Below, piece after piece: positions 58,400 through 64,000 of a stretch of 64,000 bases of DNA. The stretch lies in contig JAZNAG010000089.1 in assembly GCA_045586405.1 (NCBI GenBank), positions 1 to 64,000 on the forward strand. The letters are read 5' to 3'. Position numbers and translations under genes: made by a program. This DNA comes from SIG607 sp045586405. GTDB lineage: Bacteria > Bacillota > Clostridia > Oscillospirales > Acutalibacteraceae. The first letter of the stretch is position 1. The number at the start of each line of letters is the position of its first letter. The notes beneath the pieces were generated by a model, which ran no database searches, was not told the origin of the DNA, and saw only the letters and a list, made by a program, of their open reading frames with translations.

Positions 58400-59875
58400 C
58401 TAAAGTAGCGCTCTTTCAACCGCTTTTTTCCATCCGTTTATAAGATTTTCTCTCATATTAGCGTCCATATTCGGCGCAAATGAATCAGAAGTCCCCACAA
58501 TTTTTTGTATTTCCTCGGTGCTGCTCCAAAAGCCTACCGCAAGACCTGCCAGAAATGCGGCGCCTAGGGCGGTTGCTTCCCCCGATAATGCGCGGTCAAT
58601 TTTAACCGCCGATATATCAGCCTGAAATTGCATTAAAAGATTATTTGCTGCGGCTCCGCCGTCAACCTTTAAGCAGGTGATTTCGTCACCGTCTTCTTTA
58701 AGACTTGTCAGCAGGTCATTTGTCTGGTATGCAATAGCTTCAAGACAGGCCCTTATTATATGATTTCTTCCTGTTCCGCGGGTGAGTCCCGTAATAGTGC
58801 CTCTTGCGTACATATCCCAATACGGCGCGCCAAGACCTGCAAAGGCGGGAACAACATAAACGCCGCCGTTGTCCTTAACCTTTTTGGCAAAATACTCACT
58901 GTCCTCTGACTTTTCAATAAGCCCCATTTCGTCTCGCAGCCACTGAATAACCGCACCGCCTACAAAGACACTGCCTTCTTTAGCGTACTGTATGGGGTGC
59001 CCTTTAGGTGTGGCGGCAATGGTGGTAATCATATCGCGACTTGAATTTTTAAATTCATCACCCGAGTTTACAAGCAAGAAACAGCCTGTGCCGTAGGTGT
59101 TTTTAGCCTCGCCCTTGTCAAAACAGCATTGACCGAAAAGGGCAGCCTGCTGGTCGCCCGCAATACCGCTGACAGGAATTTCCTCGCCCATAAAGTTTAT
59201 GGTGGTGTAAATTTCACTGCTTCCCAAAACCTTTGGCATCATACTTTCGGGAACTTTAAATTCCTTTAATAATTTTTTATCCCAGCACAGCTTTTTTATA
59301 TCAAAAAGCATAGTTCGTGAAGCGTTAGTGTAATCGGTAATATGTACCTTTCCTCCGCTTAGCTTGTAAACCAGCCAGGTGTCAATGGTGCCGAAAAGGA
59401 TATCGCCTTTTTCGGCTTTTTCTTCGGCACCCTCTACATTGTCAAGTATCCAGCGTATTTTACTTGCCGAAAAATATGCGTCTACGTTAAGTCCCGTAGT
59501 TTCTTTTATGTAAGGGGCAAGACCTCTCTGCTTTATTTCTTCACAAAAATCGGCGGTGCGGCGGCACTGCCATACAATAGCGTTATAAATAGGTTCGCCT
59601 GTATTTTTATCCCAACAAACAGTAGTTTCTCGCTGATTTGTAATGCCTATTGCCGCAATTTCACAGGGGCTTATACCTGCCTTTATAACCGCTTCCGACA
59701 TTGTAGCGTACTGACAGGCGTAAATTTCCAAGGGATCGTGCTCAACATAGGAGGCTTTGGGATAAAACTGAGTAAATTCTTTTTGAGCAACCGAAACAAT
59801 TTCGCCCTTTTTATTGAATATAATAGAGCGCGCACTGGTAGTGCCCTCATCAAGAGCAAGAATATACTTTTTCAT
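58400..59875 (-). CDS. glpK: glycerol kinase
   Basis: A 491-residue FGGY kinase making glycerol 3-phosphate. The N terminus KKYILALDEGTTSARSIIF binds phosphate; NQRETTVCWD and the C-terminal DGGAAANNLLMQFQADI are family marks. The ATG at 59875 has GGGAGGGG upstream; further in-frame codons are promoter sequence. No glpF or glpD gene is adjacent, but the lipase-like gene and a nearby glycerophosphodiesterase point to one glycerol-releasing system. Confidence 0.95.
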   Translation of the reverse strand: MKKYILALDEGTTSARSIIFNKKGEIVSVAQKEFTQFYPKASYVEHDPLEIYACQYATMSEAVIKAGISPCEIAAIGITNQRETTVCWDKNTGEPIYNAIVWQCRRTADFCEEIKQRGLAPYIKETTGLNVDAYFSASKIRWILDNVEGAEEKAEKGDILFGTIDTWLVYKLSGGKVHITDYTNASRTMLFDIKKLCWDKKLLKEFKVPESMMPKVLGSSEIYTTINFMGEEIPVSGIAGDQQAALFGQCCFDKGEAKNTYGTGCFLLVNSGDEFKNSSRDMITTIAATPKGHPIQYAKEGSVFVGGAVIQWLRDEMGLIEKSEDSEYFAKKVKDNGGVYVVPAFAGLGAPYWDMYARGTITGLTRGTGRNHIIRACLEAIAYQTNDLLTSLKEDGDEITCLKVDGGAAANNLLMQFQADISAVKIDRALSGEATALGAAFLAGLAVGFWSSTEEIQKIVGTSDSFAPNMDANMRENLINGWKKAVERALL

Positions 59876-59895
59876 AAAGCCCCTCCCGAATATAC

Positions 59896-59945
59896 TTGAA
59901 ATTAGCACTTTATTCCATTATACTATATATTTGTAAAATATGAAA
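59896..59945. promoter_or_regulatory. overlapping divergent promoters of glpK and the EamA gene
   Basis: Plus: TTGAAA (59896-59901), N17, TATACT (59919-59924). Minus: TATAAT (plus 59917-59922) with a weak TTTCAT at -35. The two -10 boxes share bases, so only one promoter can be used at a time. Confidence 0.6.
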
Positions 59946-59966
59946 GGATTATATTTAGCCAAAGTT

Positions 59967-60884
59967 ATGAATAAAAACAATATTAAAGGAAGCCTTATAT
60001 TGCTTCTTGCCGCTGTTATATGGGGTTCGGCTTTTGTGGCGCAGGATCTGGCAAATGCGGCGGGTGTAGAGCCCTTTACCTTAAATGCAATACGCTCCTT
60101 CATCGGCAGCTTCTTTCTTATAGGCGTGTCGGCTGTGCTTTCTAAAAAAAGCGGTCAGCCCCTTGTTCCTAAAACCAAAACCGATAGAAAAAAACTTATT
60201 ACGGCAGGTATTATTTGCGGCTGTTTTCTTTGCGTAGCTATGAATTTACAGCAGTTTGGCATTTCTCTTTATCCTGAGGGAGTAGCGGTCAGCGCCCGTT
60301 CGGCATTTTTAACCGCTATGTATATACTTATTGTACCGCTGCTTAATATATTTATGAAAAAGGTGCCTACTTTAACCGTTTGGTGCAGTGTAATAATAGC
60401 GGTTGTCGGTCTTTATCTGCTCTGCTTTGCAGAGGGGGTTACCGGCATATATACAGGCGACCTTATAATGCTGCTTTGCGCACTTGCATTTTCGCTTCAT
60501 ATTCTGTCTATTGATACCGTGGGAAGCGGAGTTGACGGCGTAAAGCTTTCCTGTGTTCAGTTCTTTGTATGCGGTACGCTTTCGACAATACTTATGTTCA
60601 TTTTTGACAGCCCCGATATAGAAAACATTTTAAAGGCGGCTCTTCCCATACTGTTTATCGGTATTATGAGCAGCGGTATAGCATATACTCTTCAGATAAT
60701 CGGACAGAAAAAGTGCGATAGCCCTACAATAGCGTCTATATCTATGAGCTTTGAGTCGGTGTTCGGCGCCATTGGCGGTGCCCTGTTCGGCGATACTATG
60801 AGAGGCAGAGAAATAATAGGCTGTATAGTAATGTTTGCCGCCGTAACCCTTTCCCAACTGCCGTCACCCTTTAAGAAAAAATAA
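59967..60884 (+). CDS. DMT family (EamA) transporter
   Basis: A 305-residue, ten-segment membrane protein with two EamA repeats. It begins KGSLILLLAAVIWGSAFVAQ, and GVAVSARSAFLTAMYILIVPLL ends repeat 1. Family members export amino acids or metabolites; the substrate is unknown. The start is uncertain: ATG 59967 (MNKNNIKGS) agrees with relatives, while an in-frame ATG at 59940 lies only about 9 nt after the predicted transcription start. Neither has a strong ribosome site. Confidence 0.85.
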   Translation: MNKNNIKGSLILLLAAVIWGSAFVAQDLANAAGVEPFTLNAIRSFIGSFFLIGVSAVLSKKSGQPLVPKTKTDRKKLITAGIICGCFLCVAMNLQQFGISLYPEGVAVSARSAFLTAMYILIVPLLNIFMKKVPTLTVWCSVIIAVVGLYLLCFAEGVTGIYTGDLIMLLCALAFSLHILSIDTVGSGVDGVKLSCVQFFVCGTLSTILMFIFDSPDIENILKAALPILFIGIMSSGIAYTLQIIGQKKCDSPTIASISMSFESVFGAIGGALFGDTMRGREIIGCIVMFAAVTLSQLPSPFKKK

Positions 60885-60906
60885 CGCCGTCAGGCGTTAT
60901 TTTTTT
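60876..60906. terminator. bidirectional terminator containing both stop codons
   Basis: 13-bp stem AAAAAATAACGCC/GGCGTTATTTTTT with GTCA loop. The TAA of the EamA gene (60882-60884) and the TAA of the glycerophosphodiesterase gene (60897-60899, minus) both lie within the stem. Confidence 0.88.
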
Positions 60907-61694
60907 GGTGTAAAATCTTCAAATATAAAACAGTCAAAGGCTTTGCTGTTATGGGCAAGGTCTTTTTCGCTTTTAAAGGTCCAGCCCACCGGGGTTGCAC
61001 CGAGTTTTATGACAAAGCGGAAAAAAGGATTTTTATAATCGGTATGCTCAAAGGATATAAAGTGGGGACGTGATAAAAAATTGTAAAGGAGAAAAGAAGA
61101 CAGTTTTTTATGTAACGCCTCACCTTTAAAATTACAGGATAACTGTCCGCGACAAATATTCTTAAAATATTTTCTCATAAAATAAAGGCTCTGGGGATAA
61201 AAAGACTGTAAAAAATATTTACCGTTATAGTCCTTTAAAACGTCCTTTGCCGCTTTGCACAGTTTCTCGGCGTTACCGTCGTGCTTAAACTCGATAAGCA
61301 GCGGCACTCTTCCGTCTACCACATTCAGACATTCCTTTAATGTGGGTATTTGGCAAGAGGTACCAAAAAGTCTTAACTCTTTAATTTCGTCAAGAGTCAT
61401 ATCACAGATTTTTTTGTCTATACCGCATACTCTCAGCGCTGTGTCGTCGTGAAAAACCACCACGTGACCGTCTTTTGACAGGTGTATATCATTTTCAAGG
61501 GCAAATCCGCTGTCCACCGCCTCCTTAAAGGCGGGAAGGGAGTTTTCGGGAATACCTTTAGCCTTATCGTGAAGCCCTCTGTGAGCAATATAAAGCCCCT
61601 TTAAAAGCTTTGTGTCGGGGTGGCGCTTTGGGGAAGGAAAAACAAGAAACAGAAAAAGAAGAACAAGACATAAAAGGCAGATTATAATGGGCAT
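60897..61694 (-). CDS. glycerophosphodiester phosphodiesterase
   Basis: A 265-residue GDPD enzyme with an N-terminal membrane helix (about 2-19), so the domain is outside or at the membrane. AHRGLHDKAKGIPENSLPAF holds the catalytic His and Glu, ENDIHLSKDGHVVVFHDD the metal ligands and the second His, and LIEFKHDG a further Glu. It releases glycerol 3-phosphate from deacylated phospholipids or teichoic acid. It starts 2 nt after the MFS gene. Only the broad substrate class is clear. Confidence 0.92.
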   Translation of the reverse strand: MPIIICLLCLVLLFLFLVFPSPKRHPDTKLLKGLYIAHRGLHDKAKGIPENSLPAFKEAVDSGFALENDIHLSKDGHVVVFHDDTALRVCGIDKKICDMTLDEIKELRLFGTSCQIPTLKECLNVVDGRVPLLIEFKHDGNAEKLCKAAKDVLKDYNGKYFLQSFYPQSLYFMRKYFKNICRGQLSCNFKGEALHKKLSSFLLYNFLSRPHFISFEHTDYKNPFFRFVIKLGATPVGWTFKSEKDLAHNSKAFDCFIFEDFTPKK

Positions 61695-61696
61695 AA

Positions 61697-62998
61697 TCAG
61701 TCCTCCACATCAAAGTTTTCAAGCAAACTCTTTTTATCTTTGGGCTTTGAGTCGCCGTGCTTTACAAAAAGCATTGTAACAAAGGATAGGGCGGCGAAAA
61801 TTACGGCATAGGGGAAAAGTGCTCTGTAGCCAAACCCTAAGTTGTCAATTATAAAACCTGAAAGCAGGGGAGTGGTAATCTGTGCCGCCATAGAAAAGGT
61901 GTAGTATATACCGGTGTATTTACCAATGTCAGCGCCACTGCTCATTTCCACGACCATTGGGAAAGAGTTAACGTTTATGGCTGCCCAGGCAATACCGATA
62001 AGACCGAGAATAAGGTACATAAGAGGTGTCTGCTTTGTTATAAAGATAGCGGCAAAAAGACAGGCGGTCATAAGGGCTACACCTATTAAAATAGTGCTTT
62101 TTCTGCCCACCCTTGAGGAAAGAAGACCAAGGGGGACAAAGGCAATTATTGCCGAAATAGTGGCGGTGAGCAGATAGCCTGAAGAGGTGCCAAGATCCAC
62201 CTTCCAGACATTCACGCAATATCTTGAAAAAGCGGTGGTAACCGAGTTATAAGACATAAACCAGAAAAGTACCGAAAGCAAAATAAAGATAAGGCTTCGT
62301 CTTACCTCTTTGGGCATTTTTTTGCCCTTGTTTTCCTCTGTCGGCTCTTCGTCTTTTATATTGGTTTCTTTTAAAATTTTGTTTTCATTTAAAGAGAAAA
62401 CCATTATAAGAACGCTTATCAGCATAAAGGCGGCGATAACGATAAACACCGGCATAAATGACTGATTCTCGGTGTAGACGCTTTCACCCTGTGCATTTTT
62501 TTCACTTTTGAGCAAAAACATCATAGCAATAGTAGCAAAAATACCGCCGATATAGCCCACAAGATTTATAACTGCATTTGCTTTACTGCGAAGGGGCTTT
62601 TCGGTGACGTCGGGCATATATGCAACGGCAGGTGTGCGGTAAACACCCATAACTATAAGAAGCAGCATAAGGGTAATGAAAAAGCCCCAGAAATTGACTT
62701 TTTGCTGGAAAAGACCTAAGGTGATAAGTAAAACCACCGCAAAAAGTGTTCCGTAAAGAATATAGGGTGTTCGTTTGCCCAGCCTTGTTCTTGTGCGGTC
62801 GGAAATGGCGCCGAAAAGGGGCAACATAAATATGGCGAGAATATTATCTGCCGCCATAATTGTGTTAGCGGCAAATGTCTTAAGACCGAAGGTATACTCC
62901 AGTATAAAGGGAATTACCTGGTCATAAAACTGCCAAAAAGCAAGAATAGACATAAAGCCAAAGCCGATAAGTATAGTTCTTTTATAGTTAAGCTTCAT
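61697..62998 (-). CDS. MFS transporter (SLC45/GPH-like)
   Basis: A 433-residue, twelve-segment transporter. The loop 2-3 motif reads GAISDRTRTRLGKRTPYIL, as in glycoside-pentoside-hexuronide and SLC45-like sugar carriers; FAVVLLITLGLF and a middle charged loop with EEPTEENKGKK follow. It may import a sugar or glycoside. The ATG at 62998 has GAGGTG upstream; an in-frame GTG 6 nt before is less likely. It heads a two-gene unit with the phosphodiesterase. Confidence 0.88.
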   Translation of the reverse strand: MKLNYKRTILIGFGFMSILAFWQFYDQVIPFILEYTFGLKTFAANTIMAADNILAIFMLPLFGAISDRTRTRLGKRTPYILYGTLFAVVLLITLGLFQQKVNFWGFFITLMLLLIVMGVYRTPAVAYMPDVTEKPLRSKANAVINLVGYIGGIFATIAMMFLLKSEKNAQGESVYTENQSFMPVFIVIAAFMLISVLIMVFSLNENKILKETNIKDEEPTEENKGKKMPKEVRRSLIFILLSVLFWFMSYNSVTTAFSRYCVNVWKVDLGTSSGYLLTATISAIIAFVPLGLLSSRVGRKSTILIGVALMTACLFAAIFITKQTPLMYLILGLIGIAWAAINVNSFPMVVEMSSGADIGKYTGIYYTFSMAAQITTPLLSGFIIDNLGFGYRALFPYAVIFAALSFVTMLFVKHGDSKPKDKKSLLENFDVED

Positions 62999-63026
62999 AA
63001 ACACACCTCAGTTATTTGTTAGAATA

Positions 63027-63055
63027 AGTATATCACTTAATAAGTTTTTCTTCAA
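63027..63055 (-). promoter_or_regulatory. promoter of the MFS-phosphodiesterase operon
   Basis: Minus-strand TTGAAG (plus 63050-63055), 17-bp spacer, TATACT (plus 63027-63032). Confidence 0.6.
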
Positions 63056-63062
63056 GAAAATA

Positions 63063-63091
63063 TTGACAAAAAGCGGGACTTTGAATATAAT
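63063..63091 (+). promoter_or_regulatory. consensus promoter of the metal-resistance operon
   Basis: TTGACA (63063-63068), 17-bp spacer, TATAAT (63086-63091): full consensus, so strong unless repressed. Confidence 0.85.
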
Positions 63092-63101
63092 GAAAACAGA
63101 A

Positions 63102-63123
63102 CATTTGAACGGTTGTTCAAATG
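63102..63123. promoter_or_regulatory. ArsR/SmtB-type operator
   Basis: Palindrome CATTTGAAC-GGTT-GTTCAAATG just downstream of the promoter. The TTGAAC/GTTCAA core is the classical site of the ArsR/SmtB family. Confidence 0.8.
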
Positions 63124-63140
63124 ATAAAAGGAGGCTCGTT

Positions 63141-63494
63141 ATGGCGGATTTGCCAGCATGTGAATTTATACATATCCACAAAGATATTGTGTCCGAAGTT
63201 ATGACGGCTATGCCACAAGAGGAAGAACTTTATGCACTTGCTGACCTTTATAAAGTTTTCGGTGACTCAACACGCATAAAAATTCTTTATGTTTTGTCAA
63301 AATCGGAAATGTGCGTTTGTGATATAGCGGGAATTTTAAATATGACCATTTCGGCAATATCTCATCAGCTTAAAATTTTAAAACAGGCAAGACTTGTAAG
63401 TTTTAGAAAAGAGGGCAAAGCCGTTTTTTACAGCCTTGCAGATGACCACGTAACAACCATTATAGAAAACGGTATGGAGCATATCGAAGAATAG
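63141..63494 (+). CDS. ArsR/SmtB family metal-sensing repressor
   Basis: A 117-residue winged-helix repressor released from DNA by metal. KVFGDSTRIKILYVLS and NMTISAISHQLKILKQARLV form the DNA-binding part. Two metal sites can be read: an alpha3N-type Cys set (CVC in SEMCVCDIA with an N-terminal Cys7) and a complete alpha5 set DDHVTTIIENGMEHIEE, that is D-x-H-x10-H-x2-E. The first senses Cd/Pb, the second Zn/Co in known relatives. The ATG at 63141 has AAAGGAGG. It likely represses its own operon. Confidence 0.93.
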   Translation: MADLPACEFIHIHKDIVSEVMTAMPQEEELYALADLYKVFGDSTRIKILYVLSKSEMCVCDIAGILNMTISAISHQLKILKQARLVSFRKEGKAVFYSLADDHVTTIIENGMEHIEE

Positions 63495-63504
63495 GAGAAA
63501 TTTT

Positions 63505-63720
63505 ATGAAAAAGACATTTAATTTAAGCGACCTTGACTGTGCGCATTGTGCCGCAAAAATGGAAAGTGAAATTGCAAAAATCAAGGGCGTTGACAGCGTA
63601 AACATAAATTTTATCGCTCAAAAGCTTACTATAGAAGCTGCCGACGATATATTTGACGAAATTATAAAAAAGGCTCAGGATATTATTAAAAAGATAGAAC
63701 CTGACTGTGAGATAGTTTAA
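63505..63720 (+). CDS. heavy-metal-associated (HMA) domain protein
   Basis: A 71-residue metallochaperone-like protein with one ferredoxin-like HMA fold. LSDLDCAHCAAKME has the metal-binding C12 and C15. The Asp before the first Cys (DCAHC) is typical of Zn/Cd-type rather than Cu-type domains. It lies between the sensor gene and the P-type ATPase gene and probably hands metal to the pump; it may be a split-off N-terminal domain of that pump. Confidence 0.9.
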   Translation: MKKTFNLSDLDCAHCAAKMESEIAKIKGVDSVNINFIAQKLTIEAADDIFDEIIKKAQDIIKKIEPDCEIV

Positions 63721-63735
63721 TAAGGAAGTAAATAA

Positions 63736-64000
63736 ATGACGCGTAAACAAAAAAGGATTTTACTGCGTATAATAGCCTCGGCATTATTGCTTATAGTAGC
63801 CATAATAACCGATAAATTAAAGTTGCACGAAACCTTATCGGCGGCTTTTTACCTCGCATCCTTCATAACTATCGGTTATGATGTAATAATCAAGGCGGTT
63901 TTGGGGCTAAGACACAGACGGCTCTTGGATGAGAATTTTCTTATGGCGGTGGCGTCAATTGGCGCTGTTGTGCTTAGTGAATTTACCGAAAGCGTTGCCG
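63736..64000 (+). CDS. heavy-metal P-type ATPase (CadA/ZntA-like), 3' truncated by window
   Basis: The first 88 residues of a membrane protein: basic start TRKQKR, helix ILLRIIASALLLIVAIIT, then ETLSAAFYLASFITIGYDVIIKAV, and NFLMAVASIGAVVLSEFTE. These are the first membrane helices of P1B-type ATPases, where the family reads LMxxAxxGA. The CPC and DKTG motifs would be beyond the window. It would export Zn, Cd or Pb under control of the ArsR protein. AAGGAA precedes the ATG. Confidence 0.88.
   Translation, partial: MTRKQKRILLRIIASALLLIVAIITDKLKLHETLSAAFYLASFITIGYDVIIKAVLGLRHRRLLDENFLMAVASIGAVVLSEFTESVA

Noticed and set aside
1..64000. CRISPR array
   Set aside because: No regularly spaced repeats of 25-40 bp were seen on either strand.

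Overview
The window reads as chromosomal DNA from an anaerobic, low-G+C, spore-forming Firmicute, most likely a gut member of Clostridia (Oscillospiraceae-like). The basis is a complete cotJABC spore-coat operon, a type III glutamine synthetase, indolepyruvate:ferredoxin oxidoreductase, a class B sortase, strong AGGAGG ribosome sites and TTGACA/TATAAT promoters. The genus assignment is inference. The code is standard: TGA is used as a normal stop.

Layout. 0-1 kb: end of a four-helix-bundle protein overlapped by a small AAA ATPase, then a knot of overlapping inverted repeats. 1.1-5 kb: ZIP metal transporter, M19 dipeptidase, histidine phosphatase, GH43 enzyme and YgjV-like protein. 5-7.9 kb: an envelope O-acylation pair (SGNH-like protein and MBOAT) divergent from a tiny XRE regulator, with a palindrome inside the MBOAT promoter. 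7.9-12.9 kb: an accessory island with a decayed non-coding stretch, a six-zinc-ribbon/nuclease/NUMOD1-like protein, an HNH-like protein, an IS3 transposase, and tRNA-Tyr and tRNA-Thr with a duplicated tRNA 3' end. 12.9-16.6 kb: sugar ABC importer without ATPase, and mntP. 16.6-24 kb: rpsO, pnp, prfC, a glycosidase gene interrupted by one TGA, and an FkbM methyltransferase.

24-32 kb: type III glutamine synthetase, transglutaminase lipoprotein, an LCP-like fragment, an ABC-F protein and lepA. 32-39 kb: asnB, a Gx-transporter/NusG-II/ApbE group that may serve flavin-based electron transfer, and secA. 38.8-42.6 kb: cotJABC, an amidase and an alpha/alpha-barrel glycosidase-like protein. 42.6-43.9 kb: an IS3/IS150-type element whose catalytic Glu is Lys. 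43.9-51.4 kb: an aryl-acid operon (ACT protein, PaaK, IorB, IorA, acyl-CoA ligase) divergent from a sodium:solute symporter, with three copies of a 20-bp operator between them. 51.4-55.5 kb: BirA, a sortase substrate, sortase B, an LCP ligase and a membrane protein with an AT-hook-like tail. 55.5-63 kb: NAD synthetase, lipase-like hydrolase, glycerol kinase, EamA transporter, glycerophosphodiesterase and MFS transporter, which together suggest glycerol and glycerolipid salvage. 63-64 kb: an ArsR sensor, an HMA metallochaperone and the start of a metal P-type ATPase.

The most unusual items are the zinc-ribbon nuclease/HNH pair at 8.2-11 kb, the three-copy operator at 49.7 kb, the stop-interrupted glycosidase, the terminator that carries the Shine-Dalgarno of the next gene at 32.2 kb, and the SPVTG protein beside sortase B. 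No computation was run: family names rest on motifs read by eye.
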